DNA of 64,000 nt from an uncultured Lachnospiraceae bacterium (GTDB lineage Bacteria > Bacillota > Clostridia > Lachnospirales > Lachnospiraceae): contig CADBPM010000014.1 in the NCBI GenBank assembly GCA_902796595.1, positions 62,001 to 126,000 on the forward strand. The letters are read 5' to 3'. A model generated the notes under the pieces. It was not told the origin of the DNA and made no database searches. It saw nothing but the letters and a program-made list of their open reading frames with translations. How positions within the stretch are numbered: the first letter of the stretch is position 1; every line of letters begins with the position of its first letter. A program made the translations under genes and the position numbers. Below, in pieces: positions 33,818 through 43,478 of the stretch.

Positions 33818-35062
33818 ATGATAAGGAAGATCAGGCGAAAATTTATAATTATAGCCATGACAGTTATATTTTTTGTTATGGCTGGAGTTCTTGGAATCGT
33901 AAATCTGGTCAATGTCTATAATGCCTTTAATGATGCCAAAACAAGGCTCACTATAATATCGGCTAACAGAGGGGAAATACCATTTGACTGGGTTGAAAAG
34001 AAAAACAACATAACTGTAGCGGAATTTAACAAGGTAGTGACCCCCGAGACAAGGTTTGTGACCCGTTTTTTTACAGCTGTAGTGGACAGTGAAGGGGTTG
34101 TAAAATCTATAAATTTAAACCATGTTGCATCAATAAAAGAAGAAAATGCCATCAAGTTTGCATCGGCAGTGATGGACAGCACAGCAAAGGTAGGTTTTAG
34201 AACAGGCGAGAAGGCAACCTACATGTATATGATCACTCCACTTGAAAATGAAAAAAATCTGGTCGTATTTTTGGATGTGACAACGACCTTCGAGACCTGT
34301 CGGGCAGTGGCAAGCCTTTCGGCAACAGTAGGTTTTCTTGCCTATATTCTTATTGCAATAATCGTAGGAGCATGGTCCAAGAAGGCGATAGAGCCTATGA
34401 TAGAGAGCAATGAAAGGCAGAAGCAGTTCATAACAAACGCAGGGCACGAACTGAAAACGCCGCTTGCGATCATTTCAGCCAATACCGAGGTCATAGAGCT
34501 AACAAATGGCTCCGATGAATGGACTCAGTCGACCCTAGCTCAGGTAAAACGTCTTACAACACTTGTAAACAGTCTTGTAACGCTCACAAGGATGGATGAA
34601 GGACAGGGGGAGATAAAACTTGGCAATTTCAATATAAGTAAACTTGCGGGCGACGCGGTAAATTCATTCAGATCGATAATAACTACAGAAAATAAGAGCT
34701 TACAGGTTGAAATAGAACCGGATATCAATTATAACACTAATAAGGATGTTTTTTCGGAGCTTGTAAATATCCTGATGGATAATGCTGTAAAGTACTGCGA
34801 TGACGGGGGAACCATTACTGCGTGTCTTAGCAGAAAAGGTAAAAATGTAAAGCTTTCTGTGTCGAACGACTACAAAGAAGGGTGTTCCGAGGACTGCCCT
34901 AAGTTCTTCGAGAGGTTTTACAGAAATGATACTTCGCACAATTCAAAGAAAGCAGGCTTTGGCATAGGACTTTCCATGGCGGAAGCCCTTGTAAAGACAC
35001 TTGGCGGCAAGATCTGGGCCGAGTGGAAATCCGGAATCATTTATTTTAACATTCAAATCTAA
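33818..35062 (+). CDS. Membrane sensor histidine kinase
   Basis: A 414-residue kinase: TM1 near 7-30, an extracellular sensor of ~130 residues, TM2 near 165-188, then the H-box N-A-G-H-E-L-K-T-P-L-A-I-I near 210, N-box D-N-A-V-K-Y near 325 and G-box G-F-G-I-G-L-S-M-A near 385. No HAMP domain is evident between TM2 and the H-box. The upstream gap contains a fragment resembling part of the double-hairpin repeat (33769-33781, inverted). Confidence 0.93.
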   Translation: MIRKIRRKFIIIAMTVIFFVMAGVLGIVNLVNVYNAFNDAKTRLTIISANRGEIPFDWVEKKNNITVAEFNKVVTPETRFVTRFFTAVVDSEGVVKSINLNHVASIKEENAIKFASAVMDSTAKVGFRTGEKATYMYMITPLENEKNLVVFLDVTTTFETCRAVASLSATVGFLAYILIAIIVGAWSKKAIEPMIESNERQKQFITNAGHELKTPLAIISANTEVIELTNGSDEWTQSTLAQVKRLTTLVNSLVTLTRMDEGQGEIKLGNFNISKLAGDAVNSFRSIITTENKSLQVEIEPDINYNTNKDVFSELVNILMDNAVKYCDDGGTITACLSRKGKNVKLSVSNDYKEGCSEDCPKFFERFYRNDTSHNSKKAGFGIGLSMAEALVKTLGGKIWAEWKSGIIYFNIQI

Positions 35063-35087
35063 GAAAAAGGTTAGGAAAGGAACTATC

Positions 35088-35837
35088 ATGACAAACATTA
35101 TTTTACATGGCTGCAATGGCCGTATGGGACAGACAATCGTAAGACTTGCGGGAGAGGATGAAGATGTAAAGATCGTAGCAGGTGTTGATGTGACAGGAGA
35201 AAGGCTCAATGATTTTCCTGTATACAAGAGCATAGATGAGGTAAAAGAAAAGGGAGTTATAATAGATTTTTCAAATGCAGCGGCAGCAGATAAGCTCATG
35301 GACTTTGCTGTAAGCACAAAGACGCCTGTGGTCCTTTGCTCCACAGGGCTTTCAGAAGCAGAGCTTAACAAGGTAAATGAAAGCACAAAGAAAGTGGCAA
35401 TACTTCGTTCAGCTAATATGTCGCTTGGTGTAAATACGCTTATGAAGCTTATAAAGACAGCCGCGGAGATCCTTTCAGAAAGAGGATTTGACATAGAAAT
35501 AGTTGAAAAACACCACAATCAGAAGCTTGATGCTCCTTCAGGCACAGCACTTGCTCTTGCAGATGTGATAAATGAGGCTCTTAGCAATAAATTTGAGTAT
35601 ACTTACGACAGGACAGACAGGAGAGAAAAAAGAAGAGAAAAAGAAATCGGTATCTCTTCTGTGCGCGGAGGCACTATAGTAGGCGAGCATGAAGTTATCT
35701 TTGCAGGAACGGATGAAGTCATAGAAATAAAACATACAGCATATTCAAGAGCAATTTTTGCAAAGGGTGCGATCGCAGCCGCAAAATATCTTGACGGCAA
35801 GGATGCCGGACTCTATACAATGGCAGACGTACTCTGA
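35088..35837 (+). CDS. dapB: 4-hydroxy-tetrahydrodipicolinate reductase
   Basis: A 249-residue enzyme of lysine/meso-diaminopimelate synthesis. NAD(P) site G-C-N-G-R-M-G-Q-T near residue 8, and the substrate/catalytic signature E-K-H-H-N-Q-K-L-D-A-P-S-G-T-A near 145, with H and K in the expected order. ATG 35088 is preceded by AGGAAAGGA; the frame is open further upstream but there it overlaps the kinase. No other lysine genes are adjacent; it feeds peptidoglycan synthesis. Confidence 0.96.
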   Translation: MTNIILHGCNGRMGQTIVRLAGEDEDVKIVAGVDVTGERLNDFPVYKSIDEVKEKGVIIDFSNAAAADKLMDFAVSTKTPVVLCSTGLSEAELNKVNESTKKVAILRSANMSLGVNTLMKLIKTAAEILSERGFDIEIVEKHHNQKLDAPSGTALALADVINEALSNKFEYTYDRTDRREKRREKEIGISSVRGGTIVGEHEVIFAGTDEVIEIKHTAYSRAIFAKGAIAAAKYLDGKDAGLYTMADVL

Positions 35838-35856
35838 TTAAGGAATTTTTTTATAA

Positions 35857-37365
35857 ATGAAAACAAGGAACCTTTTGCTCCTGCTTGTTAGCGCCCTGCT
35901 TTTTTTAACACTTGCCTTTTTTTCGCTACTTACAAGAAACCCAGTGAAGGGAAGCCTTACAATAGAGGCAGGAACAAGTCTCTCGGTAACGGACTTCTAC
36001 AATGATGCGATCATTTTTAAGCTTCTTGAAGACGCAGAAATGAAAATGATAAATGTGCAGGACCTCACAGGTGTGGAAACATTTCCAACTGATACGCCCG
36101 GTGAATTTCCTATCCAGTTTCTTGTGAACGGAAAAACCAGAACAGTAAGGCTTACGGTAGTCGATACCGTTAAGCCGGAGGGTGATGTCCACGATGCTGT
36201 TATAAATTCCAATCAAAAATGCCAAAAAAGAGACCTTGTTTCCGAGGTTCGTGATGCGACCGCAGTAAAGATAACAATATCAGGCGCAAGCAAGTACAAC
36301 AATAATCCGGCTCCAGGGGTGTATCCTGTAAAGGTCATGCTTACGGATGCAGGTGGAAATAAAAAAGTCTACAGTAAAAAGATTGTTGCCATTCCATTTA
36401 AAAAGGTACACGTGGAGCTTGGCGGCGCGGCAGTGGCACCGGAGAATTTTATAAAAGGAAAGCCTGACTTCATAGAGTCAGTTAGCTTTGACTCTTCATT
36501 TCTGATAGCTGATTTTGCCAATACTCCGGGAAAATATGATGCGAGTCTTGTGATAAAGTGTAAGGAAAAAAACGGTGACTTTAAGATAAATACGAAGGCT
36601 CCATTCACCGTTTCAGATACAACTCCGCCGGAAATAATAGGGGCGGAGGACATAGTTATTTACAAGGGACAGACACCTGAATACAGAAAAAATGTCTTTG
36701 TAAAGGATAAGCAGGAAGAACCTGTAAGGCTCAATGTTAAGGCAGACACCGCAAACAAGGACAAGCCAGGGACCTACCCTGTTACTTACAGTGCAAAGGA
36801 TAATGCCGGCAACAAGACAAAGGTGAAAGTAAAGCTTGTGGTCCTTCCGGCTTCAAAAAATCATACCAAGGCACTTGCAAAGCAGGTCGATAAGGTCTTA
36901 GCCGATATAATAAAGCCGGAGATGAGCGACATTGATAAGCTTGCCGCTATATGGCATTTCTGCCATGACACTTTCACCTATACAGGAGAAAGTGAGAAGG
37001 GAAACCCTGTGAATGCGGCATATCAGGCATTTAAGACAAAAAGAGGCGACTGCTATTCTTATTATGCGGCTGCTGATGCCCTTATCACAAAGGCAGGTTT
37101 TGAATGTATGATGGTTGAAAGGAAGAGCCAGAAATCGCATCATTTCTGGAACCTTGTGAAATATAAGGGCGAGTGGTATCATTTCGATTCTTGCCCGCTT
37201 ATAAAAGGAGAGACCTTTGTGCCTTTCATGCTTTCCGACAGCGACCTGCTTGCTTTTTCAGAAAGTTATTCAAAGAGGCATCCGGATGCAGCGCATAAAG
37301 ACTATTACCTTTTTGACTCTGACAGATACCCTGAAAGAGCAAGAAACAGTATAAATATAAAGTAA
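35857..37365 (+). CDS. Exported Ig-like/transglutaminase-domain protein
   Basis: A 502-residue protein with an N-terminal hydrophobic anchor or signal (residues 4-24, Leu-rich), two or three Ig-like/HYR-type beta domains (~30-330; repeats of G-x-Y-P-V-x-x-x-x-x-D-x-A-G-N-K near 150-170 and 305-325), then a transglutaminase-like domain (~350-460). The triad is visible: Cys in K-R-G-D-C-Y-S-Y-Y, His in S-H-H-F-W-N-L-V and Asp in H-F-D-S-C-P. It leads a tight operon with an adenylation enzyme, a carrier protein and an MBOAT protein (gap of 1 bp to the next gene), suggesting a role in surface modification. Confidence 0.8.
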   Translation: MKTRNLLLLLVSALLFLTLAFFSLLTRNPVKGSLTIEAGTSLSVTDFYNDAIIFKLLEDAEMKMINVQDLTGVETFPTDTPGEFPIQFLVNGKTRTVRLTVVDTVKPEGDVHDAVINSNQKCQKRDLVSEVRDATAVKITISGASKYNNNPAPGVYPVKVMLTDAGGNKKVYSKKIVAIPFKKVHVELGGAAVAPENFIKGKPDFIESVSFDSSFLIADFANTPGKYDASLVIKCKEKNGDFKINTKAPFTVSDTTPPEIIGAEDIVIYKGQTPEYRKNVFVKDKQEEPVRLNVKADTANKDKPGTYPVTYSAKDNAGNKTKVKVKLVVLPASKNHTKALAKQVDKVLADIIKPEMSDIDKLAAIWHFCHDTFTYTGESEKGNPVNAAYQAFKTKRGDCYSYYAAADALITKAGFECMMVERKSQKSHHFWNLVKYKGEWYHFDSCPLIKGETFVPFMLSDSDLLAFSESYSKRHPDAAHKDYYLFDSDRYPERARNSINIK

Positions 37366-37366
37366 T

Positions 37367-38692
37367 ATGCTTAGTGAAAAATTACTTGACAATGGAAGAA
37401 AGTTCCCCGCAAAAACAGCCTACATAGACAGTAAAGGGTCTATAAACTGGGGGAAACTTGTAAAACTTGCAAAAGAAAGAGCACCAAAATACAAGGAGGC
37501 AGAAGGATGGATATTTCCATTAAGTGGAGAAAAGTCCATAAGCCTCCTTGTTGAAATGTTTGCGACCCTGCTTTCAGGAAACGGGTACTGTGTTTTAAAT
37601 GAAGCCTTTCCTGAAAGGAGATTAGAAACTATAAAGAAACTTCTTAGAGAGAGAAATAAAACCTGCAAAAGGCAGAGTATAGCAACGGTTACTTCCGGCA
37701 CTACAGGGGAACCCAAGGTAGTCGAGGCAGGGGTTTTTAGTATAGAGACTTATATTAAAGGTCTTTGTGAGGTGCTTGGGTTTAATGAAGAGACAGTGAC
37801 AGCAAACCAGTCCCCTTTTTATTTTGATGCCTGCTTTAAGGATGTGCTTGCAAGCATTTATATAGGAGGGGGGTGCTTTCTTGTTGACAAGGCTCTTTTC
37901 CTTAATCCGCCCGCCCTTTTTAGTAAAATGGCAGAAGTAGGAGTGAATACAATAACTTGGACAAGCTCAGCCTACAGTCTTCTTGCTGACCTTACAGATT
38001 TGGATGAGATCAATGAAAATGAGGATATCCGACACTTTTGCGAAGGTGTAAAGGTTGTTACTTTCGGCAGTGAAAGGATGAGCTTAAGGGTTCTTTACTG
38101 GATACTCAAGGTTTTTCCGTACGCAAGAATATTTCAACTTTATGGACCTACCGAAGCAATAGGAATGAGTACTGTTTATGAGATTTCAAGAAGTGAAAGA
38201 TATGAAGATACTATTCCTGTCGGCAAGCCTTTCGGCGGAGCAAAGATCTTTATCCGAAATGGTGAAATCTTTATAGGAGGCAGCAGGCTTTCAGAAGGCT
38301 ATATCGGAAATGAGAAGCTTACGAAAAAGGCTTTTCCTGTAATAGAAAATGAAAGATACTTTGCAACAGGGGACCTTGGACATTTTAGCCTAAGTGGAGA
38401 CCTTGTCTTTGAGGGGAGAAAAGACGACAGGGTAAAGCGCGGAGGATATCAGATCTCTTTGTCGGGTCTTGCAGGCGAAGCGGAGAAATGCGAAGGGGTA
38501 ACGGCGGCGGTAGTTACTTTTGATGAAGAAAGACAAACCTTGAAGCTTTATTTTGTAGGAACGGCTGGAGTGCAGGTTTTAAAGGCTTTTCTTTTAAAAA
38601 CCATTCCTTTGCAGGCTGTACCCGGAGTTATAAAAAAACTTGAGAGTTTTCCAAGGCTTTCAAATGGAAAGATAGATAAGGGAAAATTATGA
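37367..38692 (+). CDS. DltA-like AMP-forming adenylation enzyme
   Basis: A 441-residue adenylate-forming enzyme. Core motifs are complete: T-V-T-S-G-T-T-G-E-P-K (A3), Y-G-P-T-E-A (A5), Y-F-A-T-G-D-L (A7), G-R-K-D-D-R-V-K-R-G-G-Y (A8) and N-G-K-I-D-K-G-K-L (A10 Lys). It is about 60 residues shorter than DltA, mostly in the N-terminal half. The adjacent carrier protein and MBOAT protein argue that it activates an amino or carboxylic acid for transfer to the cell surface. D-alanine is the obvious candidate, but specificity cannot be read here. Starts 1 bp after the previous stop, so translation is probably coupled. Confidence 0.8.
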   Translation: MLSEKLLDNGRKFPAKTAYIDSKGSINWGKLVKLAKERAPKYKEAEGWIFPLSGEKSISLLVEMFATLLSGNGYCVLNEAFPERRLETIKKLLRERNKTCKRQSIATVTSGTTGEPKVVEAGVFSIETYIKGLCEVLGFNEETVTANQSPFYFDACFKDVLASIYIGGGCFLVDKALFLNPPALFSKMAEVGVNTITWTSSAYSLLADLTDLDEINENEDIRHFCEGVKVVTFGSERMSLRVLYWILKVFPYARIFQLYGPTEAIGMSTVYEISRSERYEDTIPVGKPFGGAKIFIRNGEIFIGGSRLSEGYIGNEKLTKKAFPVIENERYFATGDLGHFSLSGDLVFEGRKDDRVKRGGYQISLSGLAGEAEKCEGVTAAVVTFDEERQTLKLYFVGTAGVQVLKAFLLKTIPLQAVPGVIKKLESFPRLSNGKIDKGKL

Positions 38693-38919
38693 TAACAAAA
38701 GAAGAACTTAAAAAAGTCCTTATGTCCTTAAATGATACGATAGATTACGACAGTGAGGAGAGTCTTGTGTCGGGTGGACACCTTGACTCTCTCATGGTGG
38801 TGTCACTTATCGTGGAGCTAAAAAAGCAATACGGGATAAAGATTCCTGCGAGCGCGATAAACTCTGATAATTTTGATTCACTCGATAAGATCCTTGATCT
38901 GTGTACAAAAAAGGCTTAG
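38689..38919 (+). CDS. DltC-like acyl carrier protein
   Basis: A 76-residue carrier protein overlapping the adenylation gene by 4 bp (ATGA). The phosphopantetheine Ser is in G-G-H-L-D-S-L-M-V-V near residue 35, with the usual four-helix pattern and acidic surface. Length and motif are closer to DltC and NRPS-type stand-alone carriers than to fatty-acid ACP, which has D-S-L-D. It is the likely acceptor for the product of the preceding gene. Confidence 0.85.
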   Translation: MITKEELKKVLMSLNDTIDYDSEESLVSGGHLDSLMVVSLIVELKKQYGIKIPASAINSDNFDSLDKILDLCTKKA

Positions 38920-38927
38920 GGCTTATT

Positions 38928-40262
38928 ATGCGTGGATACATAATTACAATTATAAGCCTTTTCTTTTTGACAAGCTTTGGAAAAGACGCCTTCTTTACTT
39001 TTCTTGCGGTTGTCTTGCTAAGCTGGCTGGCATGCATTTTAACATGGAAATTAAGGGAAACACACAGGAAACTTTCTTTTTTAGCCGGTATCCTTGGAAT
39101 TATCGGGATTTTTATCATCTTTATATTAAGAAAAACGGGTACAGGGCTTCATACAATAGGGCTTTCTTATTACTTTTTGATGCTTGCAGGACTTATTATA
39201 AAGGTTATTAGGGACGGGAGTAAGCCTGTGATAGATCCGGTGAAATTTGTCGGCTGCGCCGCCTTTTTTCCACTTCTTATAGAAGGTCCTATATGCGACC
39301 TTACAGAACTTTCAGAAAGGCTTTTTGACAGTAGAGAGGTGGGATTTAAGGAGGCTTTCTTTCCGGCTGTGGCAAGGTTTACCTTTGGTCTTTTTAAAAA
39401 ACTTGTCATAGCGGACAGACTTGCGGGAGTAACCATTGCCCTTACAGGAAGCTTTGACTTTGCAAGCCCCGCCTTTTACCTTGGAGTTTTCCTTTACTCC
39501 ATAAGGCTTATTGCAGATTTTACAGGCGGGATCGACATGGCAATAAGCCTTGCCCTTCTTTGCGGTGTGAGAGTGCCGGAAAACTTTGCCTTTCCTCTCT
39601 TTGCAGCCTCTCTTGCAGACTACTGGAAACGCTGGCACATAACTCTTTCCGACTGGGCAAAGACAAATATATTTTATCCGCTTTCAGTTGCACTGAGCAA
39701 CAGCACTGCTTTTGAAAAAATTTCAACAAAGACTGCAGTAAGGCTTTCTGTCTATGTTTCAGCCATCATGACGTGGGTATTTACAGGGCTCTGGCATGGC
39801 ATTTCTATCTGGTATCTCCTCTGGGGGCTTTCAAATGCGGCAATTCTTCTCTTTTCTTATGAAATGCGGGGAAAGGTGGCAAAGTTTAGGGAAAGTCACG
39901 CTTTTACAAAAACAAAAGCATATTTTTTCTTTCAATGCATAAGAACCTTTATCCTTACAGGAGCTTTGAGGATATTTGACCTGCTTGCATATAGAAATGG
40001 AAGTACGCTGCAGACTTCTGCCACGATCACACATAAGGAAATGTTTGTGATATTTTTAGCAGTAAGCTTTGCCCTGCTTGTAAGCTTTATTTCAAAAAAG
40101 AAAGGAAAAAGGGGGACTTCCTTTTATGCACTTATTGAAGAAAAGAAGCCTGCAGTTAGGCTTGCTGCAATACTAGTTCTTTTAGGCGTTACAATCATCT
40201 TTGGTGCCTATGGCACAGGTTTTGAAATATCAGGTTTTATCTATGGCAAGGTGGCAGTTTGA
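38928..40262 (+). CDS. MBOAT-family O-acyltransferase (DltB-like)
   Basis: A 444-residue polytopic membrane protein with about ten hydrophobic segments. MBOAT hallmarks: S-L-A-D-Y-W-K-R-W-H-I-T-L-S near residue 230 and the catalytic His in F-T-G-L-W-H-G near 285. DltB and alginate acetylase AlgI belong to this family; they pass acyl groups across the membrane to surface polymers. ATG 38928 is chosen as the nearest start after the carrier stop; an earlier in-frame ATG (38901) lies inside the carrier gene. Shine-Dalgarno weak, coupling likely. No DltD homologue follows. Confidence 0.87.
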   Translation: MRGYIITIISLFFLTSFGKDAFFTFLAVVLLSWLACILTWKLRETHRKLSFLAGILGIIGIFIIFILRKTGTGLHTIGLSYYFLMLAGLIIKVIRDGSKPVIDPVKFVGCAAFFPLLIEGPICDLTELSERLFDSREVGFKEAFFPAVARFTFGLFKKLVIADRLAGVTIALTGSFDFASPAFYLGVFLYSIRLIADFTGGIDMAISLALLCGVRVPENFAFPLFAASLADYWKRWHITLSDWAKTNIFYPLSVALSNSTAFEKISTKTAVRLSVYVSAIMTWVFTGLWHGISIWYLLWGLSNAAILLFSYEMRGKVAKFRESHAFTKTKAYFFFQCIRTFILTGALRIFDLLAYRNGSTLQTSATITHKEMFVIFLAVSFALLVSFISKKKGKRGTSFYALIEEKKPAVRLAAILVLLGVTIIFGAYGTGFEISGFIYGKVAV

Positions 40263-40287
40263 CAAGTCTTTGTTATTCTGCTATACT
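40259..40287 (+). promoter_or_regulatory. Sigma-A promoter overlapping the MBOAT stop codon
   Basis: TTGACA (40259-40264) includes the TGA stop, followed by 17 bp and TATACT (40282-40287). The next gene is therefore transcribed separately from the dlt-like operon. Confidence 0.85.
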
Positions 40288-40323
40288 TAGTCATGGCTTT
40301 GCAGTTTCCGGAAAGAGGAAACT

Positions 40324-41136
40324 ATGTTTTTAAAAGGCAGAACAGTTAAAAATATCTTAAAATCTACAGGCATTCTTATTATGCTTGTATTCACGCTTGC
40401 GGCCACAAGTATTCCTGCATTCGCAGAAGATTTTACCCTTTATCTCAAAGAAGACAGTGAAAAGTTATCTGACAAAGTAAGTATATCCACTGTGCCGGAA
40501 AGTGACTGCGCTAATGTCATAATGCGTCTTGATCCGCATTTTCTTAAATCAGGTAAAACCTCATTTACAGTAAAAAAATCAGCCCTTAAAAAGATACGTA
40601 AGGCAGCAGGTTGCAAGGACCTTAACTGCGAACTTAGAACTGAGGTAAATGTACCCTTTGACGTGCAGGCAGTTTCAATAGATTACAATACTGCTATTGC
40701 TTCAAGCGGTTCGAGGCTCTACCTTATGGAGTCTTATGCGAACGGAGACCGTTTTCTTACAGACGGGGTTTCGGGAAAAGTAAGAGATGGTGGCTTTTAT
40801 CTTTCTTTTAACGGAGACAAGTCCCGTGCGAGCTGTTATGTCATGGTAAAGGCAGCAGAGGCAAAGAAACGTGAGGATGCCATATTTGATTCTATCAGTC
40901 TGCCTGAAGAAATTACACTTAAAGAAGGTGATACAAAAAAATTAGAGCTTAAAGGAATATATAAAAATGTTGAAATAAAAAAAGTTCGTTTCACTTCTTC
41001 AGCATCAAGAAAGGCAAAAGTTACAAAAGAAGGAAACGTCACAGGTCGGAAAAGAGGCTCTGCAAACGTTAGAACTATCGTAATATTATCCACAGGAAGA
41101 AAAAAGACCTTCACAACTAGGATAAAAATATCTTAA
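40324..41136 (+). CDS. Secreted protein with C-terminal Ig-like (BIG2-type) domain
   Basis: A 270-residue exported protein: signal peptide to about residue 36 (ending A-F-A). The middle part (~40-190) has no recognised family. The C-terminal ~80 residues have a BIG2-like pattern: I-S-L-P-E-E-I-T-L-K-E-G-D-T, V-R-F-T-S-S, K-A-K-V-T-K-E-G-N-V-T-G-R-K-R-G-S-A. Such domains mediate surface display or adhesion. No sorting motif or lipobox was seen. Confidence 0.75.
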   Translation: MFLKGRTVKNILKSTGILIMLVFTLAATSIPAFAEDFTLYLKEDSEKLSDKVSISTVPESDCANVIMRLDPHFLKSGKTSFTVKKSALKKIRKAAGCKDLNCELRTEVNVPFDVQAVSIDYNTAIASSGSRLYLMESYANGDRFLTDGVSGKVRDGGFYLSFNGDKSRASCYVMVKAAEAKKREDAIFDSISLPEEITLKEGDTKKLELKGIYKNVEIKKVRFTSSASRKAKVTKEGNVTGRKRGSANVRTIVILSTGRKKTFTTRIKIS

Positions 41137-41140
41137 TATT

Positions 41141-41173
41141 TATATTTACAAATAACTCCGTCGATACTATAAT
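41141..41173 (+). promoter_or_regulatory. Chemoreceptor promoter (sigma-A, with overlapping sigma-28-like site)
   Basis: TTTACA (41145-41150), 17 bp, TATAAT (41168-41173) is a good sigma-A promoter. TATA (41141-41144), 15 bp, GTCGATAC (41160-41167) matches sigma-28 at 3 of 4 and 6 of 8 positions, so flagellar co-regulation is possible. Confidence 0.6.
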
Positions 41174-41238
41174 TAAATGTATAACTGTAATATATTTAAG
41201 ATTACAGACAATCTAGATGTAAGAACGGAGGGATTTTT

Positions 41239-43257
41239 ATGACTAATAGTAAGCAAGAAAGCCTTTCTAAGAAAAGAGGGAGCGTTAGTACAGGTCTTTT
41301 AAAAGTAATAGCTCCGATCATAGCCGTATCCTTTATATTGATCATTCTTCTCCTTACAAGTCAGGCACGTTCAATAATCATTGACTTTGCAAAGAGTGAT
41401 CTTTATGATGCTGCAGGTCTTAATGCCAATAGACTTGGCATAGAGATAGCAGAGACTAAGGCCTATGTTGATCAGACGGCGAATACTCTTGAGTCTGTTT
41501 CATTTGCAGATACCAATGCAATGAAAGAATATCTCAAGACTACCACCAAATTTTCAGAGAACGCATCGGGCGGTGTGTATGCCTGCTTTGAAGACAACTC
41601 ACATGCTTTCCCTGCATGGGATCCAGAACCTGGTTATGCACCTACACAAAAAGAATGGTATAAGCAGATAAATGAATTTAGTACGGTTGACGGTATCAAG
41701 CCTTATCTTGATGCTATCACAAATTCTATGGCTGTTTCCTTCGGACGTAAGATCACTCTTCCAGATGGGACAAAAGGTGTTGCTTCGATAGACATGACAC
41801 TTGCTAATGTCACGAAGACTGTTAATGAGCTTAAGCCTCTTGATATTGGCAGTTCATACCTTATAGATAACAGAGCAATCCTTGCTTATAAGGATGAGAC
41901 TCTTATAGGTAAAAATGTTGATGAAGCGGGAAACAGCTTCCTTAAGGCAGCCGCAGATTTTGCAGCGAAAAATGATGAATCAGTTCAGATAATGACAGGA
42001 AGCAGCGGTAAGAGAAGTTTCGTGGATGCAACCAAGGTTCCTGGCACAAGCTGGACACTTATTTCAGAAGTAGAGGAAGACAAGGTTCTTGCAAAACTTA
42101 ATCAGTTTATGATCGCCTGCTACATTATGATGGTCATAATCGTGGTAATAATATGTGTTCTTCTTATTGTTCTTGCAGATAAGATGATTACAAAGCCTAT
42201 CAAGGAACTTACAGATCAGATAGTTGAAATTAGCCATGGCAACTTTACAGTAAAGATGCCAAAGGGCAAGGACAATGAGATAGGACTTATCCAGGATGAA
42301 ATGCGTGTCTATGTAGATCAGATGAGAGATACCATTTCCCAGATACAGATTACTGCAGGCGGACTTCAGAAGGAAGCCGCAGCAAGCAGAGAAGCTTCAA
42401 GCAATCTTACTGTTGAAGCAAAAGACCAGTCCTCTTCAATGGAACAGATACGTGAGACTATGGACGGCATGAGTAAGGCTGTTACAGAACTTGCAAATAA
42501 TGCGACAGAACTTGCAGGTGCGGTAAGTGACCTCACAGAACGTGGACACGAAGCAAGTGATACCATGAGTGAACTTGTTGATAAGGCTGATGTTGGTAAA
42601 CGCGATATGTCTAACGTTGAAAGAAACATGACCAAGATTACCAACGAAATGACCTCTATGAACGATGTTATTGGTAATGTTGCAGAATCGGCAAAGAAGA
42701 TTACAGGTATTGTTGAAATGATCAATTCTATTTCAACGCAGACCAACCTTCTTTCACTTAATGCTTCAATTGAGGCTGCAAGAGCCGGTGAGGCAGGTCG
42801 TGGCTTTGCAGTTGTTGCGAGTGAGATTGGTACTCTTGCCGGCAACAGTGCAGATGCAAGTAAGGAAATTGAAAATATCATCAATGATATCACAAATCAG
42901 ATAGAAAATCTTGCAGTGCAGTCAAAGTCTAACATGGAAGTTATCACTCAGAGTGGTACTGCAGTAAATACAGCAGGCAAGTCATTTGAGGAAATCTTCA
43001 CAGAACTCAACAATACTCAGACGATAGTCGAGCAGATGATGAGAATGATCGATAATGTAGGCGAGACGGCAAGCAGTGTTGCAGCTATTTCAGAAGAACA
43101 GTCGGCAAGTTCCGAAGAGGTTACAGCAACGACCGAAACACTTGCAGAAAGTGCACAGAATGTTTCAGCTGAAAGCGAAGGCGTTGACAAGAGTGCGGCT
43201 ACCGTTTCCGAGTCTGCAGAACTTATCAGTCAAGCACTTAATGTATTCAAGATTTAG
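41239..43257 (+). CDS. Methyl-accepting chemotaxis protein (dCache sensor)
   Basis: A 672-residue chemoreceptor: TM1 near 20-45, extracellular dCache-like sensor (~45-290; A-W-D-P-E-P-G-Y then K-E-W-Y-K-Q, and a distal module with S-Y-L-I-D-N), TM2 near 292-315, HAMP (~315-370) and signalling domain with tip [19 protein letters not shown]. The A-W-x-P-x-P-x-Y and K-x-W-Y pattern is common to many Cache sensors, some for amino acids. Monocistronic: own promoter, own terminator. Confidence 0.94.
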   Translation: MTNSKQESLSKKRGSVSTGLLKVIAPIIAVSFILIILLLTSQARSIIIDFAKSDLYDAAGLNANRLGIEIAETKAYVDQTANTLESVSFADTNAMKEYLKTTTKFSENASGGVYACFEDNSHAFPAWDPEPGYAPTQKEWYKQINEFSTVDGIKPYLDAITNSMAVSFGRKITLPDGTKGVASIDMTLANVTKTVNELKPLDIGSSYLIDNRAILAYKDETLIGKNVDEAGNSFLKAAADFAAKNDESVQIMTGSSGKRSFVDATKVPGTSWTLISEVEEDKVLAKLNQFMIACYIMMVIIVVIICVLLIVLADKMITKPIKELTDQIVEISHGNFTVKMPKGKDNEIGLIQDEMRVYVDQMRDTISQIQITAGGLQKEAAASREASSNLTVEAKDQSSSMEQIRETMDGMSKAVTELANNATELAGAVSDLTERGHEASDTMSELVDKADVGKRDMSNVERNMTKITNEMTSMNDVIGNVAESAKKITGIVEMINSISTQTNLLSLNASIEAARAGEAGRGFAVVASEIGTLAGNSADASKEIENIINDITNQIENLAVQSKSNMEVITQSGTAVNTAGKSFEEIFTELNNTQTIVEQMMRMIDNVGETASSVAAISEEQSASSEEVTATTETLAESAQNVSAESEGVDKSAATVSESAELISQALNVFKI

Positions 43258-43274
43258 TTGTTATAAAACCCCTC

Positions 43275-43306
43275 AAGGAGGAATGTGAAAGCATTCCTCC
43301 TTTTTT
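43275..43306 (+). terminator. Intrinsic terminator after the second chemoreceptor
   Basis: AAGGAGGAATG (43275-43285) pairs with CATTCCTCC plus TT (43292-43302), followed by a T-run to 43306. Confidence 0.9.
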
Positions 43307-43371
43307 GGCGTAAAAAGGGAAAATCTGTGAAACTTACTTACAGACAATGCTTAAGGGAGTACTAAACAAGT

Positions 43372-43400
43372 TTGATAAATAACTGAATTTATGGTAAAAT
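43372..43400 (+). promoter_or_regulatory. Sigma-A promoter of the surface-glycan locus
   Basis: TTGATA (43372-43377), 17 bp, TAAAAT (43395-43400) with extended TG. About 70 nt of leader before the first start codon. Confidence 0.8.
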
Positions 43401-43478
43401 TATTTGGATTATGTGCCATGAAAAACTATAGAGACTGGAGTGTATTTTCTTTTTATACATTCTAACGACGAGGATATC

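Noticed and set aside
37367..40262. Complete canonical dltABCD operon
   Set aside because: DltD is absent, the order is A-C-B, and the adenylation enzyme is too short. It is described as dlt-like only.
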